16,673 bases of DNA from Minisyncoccota bacterium (GTDB taxonomy: Bacteria > Patescibacteria > Microgenomatia > UBA1400 > PJMF01). Both the position numbers and the translations under genes were made by a program. The stretch is taken from NCBI GenBank assembly GCA_012515515.1, contig JAAYYE010000007.1, forward strand, positions 1 to 16,673, written 5' to 3'. Shown one piece after another: positions 1 to 6,784 of this stretch (its first letter is position 1; every line of letters starts with the position of its first letter). Below the pieces are notes generated by a model. That model did not search any database. It worked only from the letters and a program-made list of their open reading frames with translations, and had not been told where the DNA came from.

Positions 1-248
1 ACCTCGGCAGCCCGCACAGCGCATTGTTCTTGATTCGGATCAGAAAAACAAATTACTTCTCGAGGAACTAATAGCTGGCCAGTTAAACGATTTATGAGAT
101 CGGCTAGAGCTAAAGCTTTCTTCTTCTTGCCAGAATTAATTACCAAAGCACTTAAATCAGCCATTAATTCTCGTAATTGCTCTTTTCTGTGCGCTCGAAC
201 TCCTTCTTCGTGAAGAAGGCGCTCGTTGGAAAAAAGTGTGACTGCCAT
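1..248 (-). CDS. unrecognised protein, N-terminal part only
   Basis: An open frame begins with ATG at 246-248 on the minus strand (reading starts MAVTLFSNERLLHEEG) and runs off the left edge after 82 codons without a stop. I do not recognise the family. The visible part is charged and predicted helical, with a Glu/Arg-rich N-terminus, a Lys cluster (about residues 41-44) and a Leu/Ala-rich helix after it. It is the last visible gene of a minus-strand run that includes a phosphoribosyltransferase and a pseudouridine synthase. There is no clear Shine-Dalgarno before the ATG; a weak -10-like TAGACT ends 7 nt upstream. Coding is supported by the uninterrupted frame and matching strand; function is unknown. 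Confidence 0.6.
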   Translation of the reverse strand, partial: MAVTLFSNERLLHEEGVRAHRKEQLRELMADLSALVINSGKKKKALALADLINRLTGQLLVPREVICFSDPNQEQCAVRAAE

Positions 249-289
249 AAATTAAAGTCTAAAATTTAGGTATTGTAGTTTTTTGATTG

Positions 290-511
290 TTAAGAGGAGC
301 TAAGATGTTTTTTTAATTCCTTAATCTCAGTTAAGGCTAATCCTGGTCTTTTTTCATAAGGTAACAAGGCACGCCAAAGTCGTAGTTGCTGTGAATAGTC
401 GCCACTAGCTACTGCCTGTTCTAACTGTTGTCTCAACTCTGCTTTAAGCTCTTCTTCTTCAAGCGTTTTTTTCAATTCTACTTGAGAATTTGTCAAATGT
501 TCTTTGCTCAT
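290..511 (-). CDS. small hypothetical coiled-coil-like protein (73 aa)
   Basis: A 73-residue protein of unknown function. Residues about 10-36 are rich in Glu, Leu, Gln and Lys and look like one long, possibly coiled-coil, helix; a second Lys/Leu helix ends the protein, and a short aromatic-Pro stretch lies between (RALLPYEKRPG). No signal peptide or membrane segment is seen. The ATG at 511 is preceded by AGAAAGG with 7 nt spacing, a good ribosome binding site lying across the stop codon of the upstream phosphoribosyltransferase gene. The 12-nt gap indicates co-transcription and probably coupled translation with it. Composition matches the neighbours. Confidence 0.65.
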   Translation of the reverse strand: MSKEHLTNSQVELKKTLEEEELKAELRQQLEQAVASGDYSQQLRLWRALLPYEKRPGLALTEIKELKKHLSSS

Positions 512-523
512 TTTAGAACCTTT

Positions 524-1165
524 CTAATTAGTTTTTTTATAAAAATACTTAATAATTTTTTCTGGAAAATTGAGTTTTGTTAATCTTCCCTTAACAGTTA
601 TTTCATCAATACCCTGCTCTCGCCAATTATTGACTAATAAACTAGTCATTTCTCTCAGTTCAAAGGGGAAAATAATCCAGGCATTAACCAGGCTAGCATA
701 AAAATCTGGAATAATAGCCGATCGTTCTTTTAAAAAAAGCGTGGCTGTTTTGACCTCTGTTGCCCCCTGCTCTAAGAGATAATCGCTAGCAAAAAGCAAT
801 GATTCACCGGTGTCGGCCACATCATCGAACAATAAAATTTTTTTTCCTTTAACACTGATTGGTAAATCTTGATACACCTCTGGTTCGCTGAGGCGTTGGT
901 TAATTCCCGAGTAAAATCTAATCCCCAAACTCACTAAGTTGGACATGGCTAAATAATCAACAAGAGTGCGACTCATGGGCCAAGCCCCTTTGGCTAAGGC
1001 AACCACCAAATCAAACTCTTCTCCAGCAGCATTTATTTGCTTGGCGAGTTCAAAACACAACTGGTCTAAATCTGCCCAGCTTGGAACAATATATTTAGCT
1101 GGATCAAGATCAAAAATTATTTGTTTAAATTGCATTTTTTCTTTAATAAAAAAATGAGCGCTCAA
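524..1165 (-). CDS. phosphoribosyltransferase-domain protein
   Basis: A type I phosphoribosyltransferase (Pribosyltran fold), expected to transfer phosphoribosyl from PRPP to a base, or to act as a PyrR/Gpt/Hpt-like relative. The diagnostic PRPP loop is at about residues 110-122 (ILLFDDVADTGES: hydrophobic strand, two acidic residues, then the DTGES loop). An earlier strand-loop VVALAKGAWP (about 54-63) fits the pyrophosphate loop, and the acidic/Gly motif SLGIRFYSG fits the hood region. At 213 residues it has the normal size for the class. Substrate cannot be read from sequence; purine-type transfer is a guess. The start is uncertain: TTG at 1165 has AGGA 4 nt upstream, while ATG at 1135 (MQFKQIIFDL) would give 203 residues. 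The gene ends in TAG and is followed 12 nt later by a small gene. Confidence 0.85.
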   Translation of the reverse strand: MSAHFFIKEKMQFKQIIFDLDPAKYIVPSWADLDQLCFELAKQINAAGEEFDLVVALAKGAWPMSRTLVDYLAMSNLVSLGIRFYSGINQRLSEPEVYQDLPISVKGKKILLFDDVADTGESLLFASDYLLEQGATEVKTATLFLKERSAIIPDFYASLVNAWIIFPFELREMTSLLVNNWREQGIDEITVKGRLTKLNFPEKIIKYFYKKTN

Positions 1166-1190
1166 CTTTTCCTATTCTCTTGGTTTCCCT

Positions 1191-1207
1191 CTTGACTAAA
1201 AGTCAAG
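1191..1207. repeat. short perfect inverted repeat between two genes
   Basis: CTTGACT, three bases, then AGTCAAG: a 7-bp stem with a 3-base loop in the 102-nt gap between the RluA-type gene and the phosphoribosyltransferase gene. Neither strand has a T-run directly after it, so it is not a standard terminator. It could be an operator or an mRNA hairpin. The rest of this gap shows no gene. Confidence 0.35.
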
Positions 1208-1267
1208 ATTCGTTGCTTGGGAATACGAAAAGCTTAACGCTCATTCGCACTCTTCGCTTATATTTTG

Positions 1268-2182
1268 TTATTGTAACAAATTTAGTGCCTTTTGTAAATC
1301 AGCAGTTAGCGGCACCTCTATTGACTGTCTTTTTTCCCAAACTGGGCCCGTTGGTGAAAAAAATTTTAAACTGGCAGCATGTAAAAAGTGGCGAGGACAC
1401 CAGAGTTGATCCAATGCCTGGCGTTTTCTGCCAGAGTAAATTTTGTCAGCAATTAGAGGATGATGCATTGAGGCAAAATGAACCCGAATTTGGTGAGTCC
1501 GACCTGTTTTTGGCTGGGCTTTGACCAGGCTAAAACCACCCTGATATAGCTGCGGCCCTCTTTTCAGCAGTTTATGCAGATTTTTACTGCTTGGTGAAGA
1601 ATCATCTGTCCCCAGTTGCGACTGCAAGGTGTCCCGTAGTTGCGACTGCAAAGTATCCCAGGAAAACTCATCATATCTCTCAATGACCTGATAATGAGTT
1701 TCGGCCACTCGGCCAGTGGCACTCAGGGCAAAGCGCAAGCGGTCGTTCCTCGCTCTAGCCAATGGCACACTAATTTTGCCCTGATTTAAGGCAAAGTGCC
1801 CATGGCAGAGCGCTAAATACTCTTTATTAACCTGTTGTTCTTTAAATTGTGCCAGTAGGTTTACTAAAGCACCGGGGTTTTTTGCCAACAGCAGTGCTCC
1901 AGAGGTTTCTTTATCCAAACGATGCACCAAACCCTGTCGAGCTAACCAAATTTCTTCTGGTGAACCAAAATCATCTTGAAAGTTGTAAGGGACCAAATGT
2001 GCCCATTGAGCGCGCTGACGCTTGATGTTTTCCTGAGTAAAAACTGCTTCGCCCAAATATTCGACTAGCCAATCCTGTACCGTAGCGCTTTTATGAGTTA
2101 AAGCCTTGTTAACCACCAGCCCCGCTGGTTTATTAATCACGATGAGATTTTGATCTTCAAAAATAATTCTTATTTTATCCAT
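1268..2182 (-). CDS. RluA-family pseudouridine synthase
   Basis: Isomerises uridine to pseudouridine in RNA, most likely 23S rRNA (RluC/RluD type), in the cytoplasm. The family signature is clear: an N-terminal strand with NKPAGLVV (residues 17-24), the catalytic block GLVHRLDKETSG (84-95) with nucleophilic Asp90, and the C-terminal GRTHQIRVH (227-235). No S4 RNA-binding domain precedes the catalytic domain, and 304 residues is normal for the S4-less members. Between residues about 175 and 205 lies a low-conservation insert containing a recent in-frame duplication of 8 codons. Position-specific target (RluA, C or D) cannot be assigned. It lies 20 nt after the Lgt-like gene on the same strand, so probably one operon. 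No Shine-Dalgarno precedes the ATG; a TATAAT at 2202-2207 (minus) may give it its own short-leader transcript. Confidence 0.92.
   Translation of the reverse strand: MDKIRIIFEDQNLIVINKPAGLVVNKALTHKSATVQDWLVEYLGEAVFTQENIKRQRAQWAHLVPYNFQDDFGSPEEIWLARQGLVHRLDKETSGALLLAKNPGALVNLLAQFKEQQVNKEYLALCHGHFALNQGKISVPLARARNDRLRFALSATGRVAETHYQVIERYDEFSWDTLQSQLRDTLQSQLGTDDSSPSSKNLHKLLKRGPQLYQGGFSLVKAQPKTGRTHQIRVHFASMHHPLIADKIYSGRKRQALDQLWCPRHFLHAASLKFFSPTGPVWEKRQSIEVPLTADLQKALNLLQ
1614..1661. repeat. 24-bp in-frame tandem duplication inside the RluA-type gene
   Basis: Two adjacent copies of a 24-base unit starting AGTTGCGACTGCAA, at 1614-1637 and 1638-1661, differing at a few positions. On the coding (minus) strand each encodes a DTLQSQL-type octapeptide, giving DTLQSQLRDTLQSQL at residues about 177-190. 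Being a multiple of three it keeps the frame. Confidence 0.85.
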
Positions 2183-2202
2183 ACATAGTCGCCAACAAAA
2201 AA

Positions 2203-3012
2203 TTATAAATTGATCTGGGGAGGTTTTTTGTGTTTGGCTTTGATCGTCAATCCAGATCTAGACAACAATAAAAATACACCAAAAATTAATAAGACTAAAT
2301 AAACCCAATGGTCAATCACTGTGCCTAAAACAAGCATTCTAGGCACTGAAACAGCAGTCATCAACAAGTAAAAAGCACCAACGGCAATTAAAAAGGTCGA
2401 TAATAAAAAACCTGATTGAGCGGTCTTTCTGCCGCGTCGATACCATTCAAAAGTTCGATAGCGATATTCAACTCTCAGTAAATAATTAAATAATAGTAGA
2501 TAGAAAACAAAAAAATACAATTGCACTGGATGACTTTTTTCAAAATTACCTGGCATCACCACTCCCCACGGCATACTGGTAAAACGCCCAGGATAACTAC
2601 CTGCGAGAAAAAAGCCAAAATAAAGGAAAATCATCCCCAAACTAATAGCTGTCACCCAAAAATCTAAAATTTCAAAGGGATCCCATTTGCGTTTTTTAGC
2701 CAGAAAATATAAACAAAAACCAGCAGCTACTAAAGTTAATAAGGGTATATTACCAGGCACCTGATTGAGATTAAAAATCAACCACCAATTGTCTTTAAAT
2801 AAAGCTAAATTAAACAAGACAAAACTTAAACGACCGATTGCCACGCCAAAAGCACCAGAAATAAGAAAAGCATCAAATAACTCCATGTTGTCGTAATGCT
2901 CTTCTTTACCCTTGTGCCAAAAAACAAAGGCTGCAAAAAATAAAGCTAAAATCGCCAATAGTGTTAGAGATTTTAACTGAAAAAAACCAAAATTAATTAA
3001 AGTTGGCCACAT
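2203..3012 (-). CDS. lgt: divergent Lgt-like (prolipoprotein diacylglyceryl transferase family) membrane protein
   Basis: Polytopic membrane protein of 269 residues with about seven hydrophobic segments. It is recognised as Lgt family by GVAIGRLSFVLFN (56-68), matching the family's Gly-x-Arg-Leu helix, and by the GSYPGRFTSMPWGVVMP stretch (138-154) followed by HPVQLY (161-166), which matches the Lgt signature PWG...HPxQLY. Lgt transfers diacylglycerol from phosphatidylglycerol to the lipobox Cys of prelipoproteins. Two family hallmarks look degraded: the Gly-Gly-x-x-x-His-Gly segment carrying the essential His is not recognisable between residues 75 and 100, and the usual Asn-Gly-Glu before the PWG motif reads Ala-Gly-Ser. 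It may therefore be a divergent or altered-function member. The ATG lies only 5 nt after the tRNA-Leu gene with no Shine-Dalgarno. Confidence 0.7.
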   Translation of the reverse strand: MWPTLINFGFFQLKSLTLLAILALFFAAFVFWHKGKEEHYDNMELFDAFLISGAFGVAIGRLSFVLFNLALFKDNWWLIFNLNQVPGNIPLLTLVAAGFCLYFLAKKRKWDPFEILDFWVTAISLGMIFLYFGFFLAGSYPGRFTSMPWGVVMPGNFEKSHPVQLYFFVFYLLLFNYLLRVEYRYRTFEWYRRGRKTAQSGFLLSTFLIAVGAFYLLMTAVSVPRMLVLGTVIDHWVYLVLLIFGVFLLLSRSGLTIKAKHKKPPQINL

Positions 3013-3017
3013 AAGCG

Positions 3018-3101
3018 TGCCGAGAGAGGGAATCGAACCCTCATGAAGTTGCCTCCATAGGTTTTTGAGACCTACGCGTCTACCTATTCCGCCATCTCGG
3101 C
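3018..3101 (-). tRNA. tRNA-Leu (anticodon CAA)
   Basis: Read on the minus strand, an 84-nt class II tRNA: acceptor arms GCCGAGA and TCTCGGC pair perfectly with discriminator A at 3018. The anticodon stem TAGGT/ACCTA encloses loop CTCAAAA, giving anticodon CAA for UUG. A long variable arm is present, and a T-arm GAGGG-TTCGATT-CCCTC. The length and variable arm fit leucine. CCA is not encoded (CGC follows). It sits directly upstream of the Lgt-like gene and is probably co-transcribed with it. Confidence 0.96.
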
Positions 3102-3127
3102 TGATGACTTTTTTCTAAAGCTTGCTT

Positions 3128-3158
3128 ATTCTACCGTAAAAAGACTTGTTTTTGTTAA
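3128..3158 (-). promoter_or_regulatory. putative promoter for tRNA-Leu and the downstream operon
   Basis: On the minus strand, TAGAAT (3128-3133) as -10, with TTAACA (3153-3158) 19 bp upstream as a possible -35; this would put the start about 20 nt before the tRNA. The spacer is long, so confidence is modest. Its -35 overlaps the -35 of the divergent promoter at 3152-3179. Confidence 0.4.
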
Positions 3159-3179
3159 GAAAATGCTTCATGATAATAT
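3152..3179 (+). promoter_or_regulatory. putative promoter for the small membrane protein gene
   Basis: TTGTTA (3152-3157), 16-bp spacer, TAATAT (3174-3179). Initiation about 7 nt later leaves at most about 6 nt before the ATG at 3192, so the mRNA would be essentially leaderless. No Shine-Dalgarno is present. Confidence 0.5.
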
Positions 3180-3191
3180 TGAGATAAAAAT

Positions 3192-3425
3192 ATGGATGCT
3201 ATTAAGAACTTAATTCAACAAGCCGTCGCAATTGATAGTGTTTGGTCAATTGTCACTCGTGGTGTGATTTGGGTAATTATTTCAGTGATCATTATTGTTA
3301 GCATGGATAATCCCAATGCTGATTTGGCTCAAAAAAATCTAAAAGCGAATCTGGGTTTTTTTATAATTTTTATGCTGTTATCTGGCGGTTTAATTTATTT
3401 ACTTTTTGGTTTTCAGCAAGGCTAA
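3192..3425 (+). CDS. small two-helix membrane protein (77 aa), unknown function
   Basis: Unrecognised 77-residue protein. A short amphipathic N-terminus (about residues 1-18) is followed by a hydrophobic helix around 22-41 (VTRGVIWVIISVIIIVSM), a polar loop with Asn, Asp and Lys (about 42-53), and a second hydrophobic helix around 54-73 (LGFFIIFMLLSGGLIYLLFG). Both ends would lie on the same side of the membrane. There is no lipobox or peptidase motif. It stands alone on the plus strand, divergent from tRNA-Leu and convergent with dnaB, 17 nt from the dnaB stop. The coding call rests on the composition of the two helices and the promoter placement; no function can be given. Confidence 0.7.
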   Translation: MDAIKNLIQQAVAIDSVWSIVTRGVIWVIISVIIIVSMDNPNADLAQKNLKANLGFFIIFMLLSGGLIYLLFGFQQG

Positions 3426-3442
3426 TTTATACCACCGGCTGT

Positions 3443-4780
3443 TTAAGCCATGCCGCCTTGAGAACGTTTCATTTCCATACCATAAAAACGCACCCGATTG
3501 CCTTTAAAGAATAATTCTAAGTCTCCCAAACTACCATTACGGTGTTTAGCAATTTTAAGTGTCACTTCTTCTCGATTATCTTCCTCTTTGCGATATAAAA
3601 ATAAGACAACATCGGCATCTTGTTCGATTGAGCCTGATTCACGCAAATCAGATAATTGTGGAGAACGCTCACCTCGTTGTTCAACAGCCCGAGACAATTG
3701 CGCTAATGCCAAAACCGGTATTTTTAATTCACGAGCAATATTTTTTAATCCTTGAGAAATTTCTCCCACCTCCTGGACCCTATTCTCGCGATTGGCCCCA
3801 TGAGCTAATTGAAGATAGTCAACTATGAGCATGTCGATATTCTGCTCCATCATTAAGCGGCGGGCTTTGGTGCGCATCTCAAAGATGCTTAAGCCCGGGG
3901 TATCATCAATAAATAGTTTAGCTTCAGCTAAAACACCCATGGCATCGGACAAACGCCCAAAATCATCTTGATCTAAACGACCAGTTTTTAATTTCCAAGC
4001 ATCAATATCTGCTTGAGCTGTTAACAAACGATCAACTAATTCTTCGCGACTCATTTCTAAAGAAAAGAAGCCCACTTTCTTTTTAGCGACCACTGTTAAA
4101 TATTGGGCAATATTGACCGCCAAAGCTGTTTTACCTGTGCCAGGACGAGCGGCTAAAATAATTAGGTTAGATTTTTGAAATCCAGCCAATTGCCGATCTA
4201 AATCAGCAAAACCAGACGGCATACCGCGCAACTCTCCTCCACTCTTTTGCAATTCATCTAAACGATCAAAACTTTCAACAAGAGTGTGTTTAACTGGTAA
4301 GAAATCTTTGCGAGCGTGTGTCTGAGAAATTTCCATCACTGATTTTTCAGCATTATCTAAAATTTCACTAATTTCTTTACCTTCATCAAAGGCTAAATTA
4401 GCTACATCACTTGATAAAGCAATTAATTCACGCTTGATGTATTTTTCTCGAACTACTTCTGCATAGTTGGCCGCATTGGCACTGGTTGATAATAAATTAG
4501 AAATGCGACTAATCCCCGATACTCCACCCGCTAAACTTAATTTTTTATGTTTTTTTAATTGATTTTTCAGTGTAATAACATCAATCGGCTGGCGATTATC
4601 ATAAAGATCAAGCATGGCCTGATAAATTGCTTTATTAGCTGCGCTATAAAAAGATTGGGCAATCAGGATTTCTGAAACTTTTAATATGGCATCTTTATCA
4701 ATTAAAATAGCTGCTAAAACAAACTCCTCAGCCTGTAAATCGTGAGGTGGGATTTTAGGATCAATTCTGCTATTTGCCAT
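3443..4780 (-). CDS. dnaB: replicative DNA helicase DnaB
   Basis: Hexameric 5'-3' helicase that unwinds DNA at the replication fork and engages primase. At 445 residues it is full length. The N-terminal helical domain starts at PPHDLQAEEFVLAAIL (about 11-26); the RecA-like domain carries Walker A ARPGTGKT (211-218), FFSLEMSREEL (238-248), Walker B MLIVDYLQL (317-325), the QLSR stretch (361-364) and the SGSIEQDADVVLFLYR motif (382-397). No intein interrupts the Walker region, a common intein site. The ATG lies 2 nt after the stop of the UPF0173 gene with no Shine-Dalgarno, so translation is probably coupled to it and the two form one operon. Converges with the small membrane gene on its 3' side. 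Confidence 0.97.
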   Translation of the reverse strand: MANSRIDPKIPPHDLQAEEFVLAAILIDKDAILKVSEILIAQSFYSAANKAIYQAMLDLYDNRQPIDVITLKNQLKKHKKLSLAGGVSGISRISNLLSTSANAANYAEVVREKYIKRELIALSSDVANLAFDEGKEISEILDNAEKSVMEISQTHARKDFLPVKHTLVESFDRLDELQKSGGELRGMPSGFADLDRQLAGFQKSNLIILAARPGTGKTALAVNIAQYLTVVAKKKVGFFSLEMSREELVDRLLTAQADIDAWKLKTGRLDQDDFGRLSDAMGVLAEAKLFIDDTPGLSIFEMRTKARRLMMEQNIDMLIVDYLQLAHGANRENRVQEVGEISQGLKNIARELKIPVLALAQLSRAVEQRGERSPQLSDLRESGSIEQDADVVLFLYRKEEDNREEVTLKIAKHRNGSLGDLELFFKGNRVRFYGMEMKRSQGGMA

Positions 4781-4782
4781 AG

Positions 4783-5442
4783 TTAAGTACGAGATAATAC
4801 TACTAATTGCATTTCTTCTGGTAAACGATCCTTCTCAATAATTAATTTTTCCTCAGGTGCGGCTGTCGTTCCGTAAACTTGAAAAAAATCTTCAATTCTC
4901 TTGAGAGGAGCATCTTGAGGATAGGCGTGATCAGCATAATGCATCGGTATTACATAATTTGGGCTAATAGCTTGAGCCACTTTAACAGCAGTATCTCCCA
5001 TTAAAGAACTGGGACCGCCAACAGGTAAAAACAGCACATCAATCGCTGCTAAATCTTTTAATTGCTCCTCACTTAATGGATGAGCTAAATCGCCTAAATG
5101 ACAAACAGTAATGCCATCAATTAAAATGGTAAAAATTAAATTGTTGCCTCGTTCTTTACCATTTACTTCATCGTGATAAGTATTCACTCCAAAGACACTG
5201 ATGCCGCCCACTTCATATTCTCCAGGAAAATCAATGATAAAAGGCTTTTTTCGATTGACCGCGCCTTTAATTTTTTCGATAGCATTGTGGCCTCGATGCT
5301 GATGTGAGATCGTGACAATATCTGCAGAAAGTTTGGGCATGCTGATACCATAAACCCCCTCTTCGCTATAGGGATCGGTAACTACCGTGCCGCTTTTTCC
5401 TTTTAGTTTAAAACATGAGTGACCATAATAAGTAATTTGCAT
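4783..5442 (-). CDS. UPF0173-type metallo-beta-lactamase-fold protein with altered metal motif
   Basis: MBL-fold hydrolase-like protein, about 219 residues, resembling the UPF0173/UlaG-like group: YYGHSCF (5-11), then DPY, the metal loop SHQHRGHN (46-53), GEYEVGGI, HLGDLAH, and C-terminal VIPMHYADH. The family loop is HxHxDH; here the Asp is Gly51 (codon GGC at 5290-5292), one base from an Asp codon. That Asp normally ligands the second metal, so the site may be mononuclear or inactive. I chose ATG at 5442 over the upstream TTG at 5502: the extension does not fit the fold, and a promoter (-35 TTGAAA, -10 TACTAT) lies inside it with its predicted start falling on the A of this ATG. It is followed at 2 nt by dnaB. 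Confidence 0.85.
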   Translation of the reverse strand: MQITYYGHSCFKLKGKSGTVVTDPYSEEGVYGISMPKLSADIVTISHQHRGHNAIEKIKGAVNRKKPFIIDFPGEYEVGGISVFGVNTYHDEVNGKERGNNLIFTILIDGITVCHLGDLAHPLSEEQLKDLAAIDVLFLPVGGPSSLMGDTAVKVAQAISPNYVIPMHYADHAYPQDAPLKRIEDFFQVYGTTAAPEEKLIIEKDRLPEEMQLVVLSRT

Positions 5443-5448
5443 ACTCGC

Positions 5449-5477
5449 ATAGTACCTGCAAAGTTGACTTTTTTCAA
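5449..5477 (-). promoter_or_regulatory. promoter of the MBL-dnaB operon, leaderless
   Basis: On the minus strand: TTGAAA (5472-5477), exactly 17 bp, TACTAT (5449-5454), then 6 nt before the ATG at 5442. The expected transcription start is the A of the start codon. Confidence 0.75.
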
Positions 5478-5480
5478 GAT

Positions 5481-5509
5481 TTAACATAGGATAACCTCTC
5501 AATTACAAT
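5481..5509 (+). promoter_or_regulatory. promoter of the membrane-anchored gene pair, leaderless
   Basis: TTAACA (5481-5486), 17-bp spacer, TACAAT (5504-5509), then 7 nt to the ATG at 5517. The expected start is within a base or so of the ATG. Its -35 is separated by only 3 bp from the -35 of the divergent MBL promoter. Confidence 0.75.
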
Positions 5510-5516
5510 AGTAATT

Positions 5517-6026
5517 ATGCGGAAAGAAGTTCTTTTAGCGATTCTAGTTGGGGCCAGCTTGGGTCTTCTTATCACTTTTGCTGTTTATCGAAGTCAGCGA
5601 AACGTAAGTGATGCTCAAAAAGATCAGGTGCAAGATGTGATTAGTAGTCAAAGCGCAGATGAACAAGAAAGCTCTGGTCAATTAGCCATCACCTCTCCTG
5701 AAGACAATTTAATTGTCGATAGTCAAAGACTCATTGTGAGTGGCAACACCCAGGCTAACAACTCAGTGGTTATTGCCCTTAATGATCTAGAAATAATTAC
5801 TAATGCTGATGCGTCAGGTAATTTTTCCAAAGAAATCCGTTTAGATCAGGGCGCTAATGTTTTATCCATTTATAGTATTAGTCAAGATGGTTTGCTAACA
5901 AGAGTGGATCGAACCGTCATTGTCGATGAAGAATTTTTGAACGAAGACTTTTCTGAGCAAGAAGCGGAAGCAACTGGCGAGAAAACTCCAGATGAAGAAC
6001 AAGCCGAAGCCGATAAGCAAAATTAA
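5517..6026 (+). CDS. membrane-anchored protein with one Ig-like/glucodextranase-B-like domain
   Basis: A 169-residue protein with an N-terminal anchor: MRKE followed by a hydrophobic helix about residues 5-23, with no lipobox Cys or obvious signal peptidase site, so a single-pass protein facing outward is likely. After a Gln/Asp/Ser-rich linker, residues about 58-138 (from ITSPEDNLIVDSQ to RTVIVDE) have the strand pattern and NxxGNF...L..G.N.L turn typical of Ig-like beta-sandwich domains of the glucodextranase-B type, common in cell-surface proteins. The C-terminus is an acidic Glu-rich tail. It is the first gene of a two-gene unit with the following secreted-type protein. The domain call is by pattern only; ligand or substrate is unknown. 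Confidence 0.75.
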   Translation: MRKEVLLAILVGASLGLLITFAVYRSQRNVSDAQKDQVQDVISSQSADEQESSGQLAITSPEDNLIVDSQRLIVSGNTQANNSVVIALNDLEIITNADASGNFSKEIRLDQGANVLSIYSISQDGLLTRVDRTVIVDEEFLNEDFSEQEAEATGEKTPDEEQAEADKQN

Positions 6027-6049
6027 GATGAAGCAGCAGATCTAGAAAA

Positions 6050-6781
6050 ATGAAAATGAAAAAGCAACAAGTGAAAATTTTTGAGCAAAAAAAATTTTAT
6101 AAATCGCCACTGTATCTATTTTTCATTGCTTTATTTGTGCTTATTAATTTATTAATCATTAAACCAAGTCATCGCACTCAAGCTCAAGCAGAAAATGAAA
6201 AAGAAGCGAGTGAAGAATCAACCATCTCCAACATTAAAAAGGTTATTCAAGATAAAAAAGTCGAATTAGAGCAAAATAATCAGCAAACAAATCAGCAAAA
6301 ACAGGCCTATTTGGCTCAAGTCAAAAGAGTCAGTGCCGAAACCTTGACGGTCTTGAATGATCAATTATCGATCGTGATTCCAGTTGCTGACGATTTTGAA
6401 ATTATTAAAGAAGACAAAAGCATCTCTCTAGACCAAATAGAGGTTGACGATTGGGTGCTGGTTTACAGCATTCTCAAGGAGAATACTGCCAAAGTGGTGA
6501 GAATAGTTGTCACCAATAAAGATTTTACTAAAATTGAACGCAAAATTGCGCTAGGAGCAATTGTTGAAATTTATCCCAGCAATTTACTTTTTGATTCTCG
6601 AACAGGAGAAAATAATTTAACATTTCTATTAGATAAAGATACGCAATACCTTGATGCCGATGGTGAAGAAATTACTGTCAAAGACTTTTACCCAGAGTTG
6701 CAATGTCTAATTATTGCCAAACAAAAAGCAGATGGACAATGGCAAACGACCAGCATTAAAGCTTTGGCCGAAATTGATTAA
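6050..6781 (+). CDS. secreted or membrane-anchored beta-rich protein, unknown function
   Basis: A 243-residue protein with a charged N-terminus (MKMKKQQ) and one hydrophobic segment about residues 19-40, followed by AQAQAE, which could be a signal peptidase I site (Ala-x-Ala) or simply mark the end of an anchor. A helical Glu/Gln/Lys region (about 46-90) resembles a coiled coil. The rest, about 90-240, alternates short strands with Asp/Glu turns; two similar halves each contain a strand-strand-VDDWVLV or VKDFYPELQCLII type step, suggestive of duplicated small beta-barrels. I do not recognise the family. It starts 23 nt after the preceding gene and is probably co-transcribed. No strong Shine-Dalgarno is seen. 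The start could be the first ATG or the second ATG two codons later. Confidence 0.75.
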   Translation: MKMKKQQVKIFEQKKFYKSPLYLFFIALFVLINLLIIKPSHRTQAQAENEKEASEESTISNIKKVIQDKKVELEQNNQQTNQQKQAYLAQVKRVSAETLTVLNDQLSIVIPVADDFEIIKEDKSISLDQIEVDDWVLVYSILKENTAKVVRIVVTNKDFTKIERKIALGAIVEIYPSNLLFDSRTGENNLTFLLDKDTQYLDADGEEITVKDFYPELQCLIIAKQKADGQWQTTSIKALAEID

Positions 6782-6784
6782 GAG

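Noticed and set aside
1180..1524. Plus-strand frame of 114 residues opposite the RluA-type gene
   Set aside because: It is mostly antisense to a well-supported gene, with no promoter or ribosome binding site of its own.
5443..5502. N-terminal extension of the MBL-fold protein from TTG at 5502
   Set aside because: The extension contains a near-perfect promoter whose start falls on the internal ATG at 5442, and the fold begins at MQITYYGHSCF.
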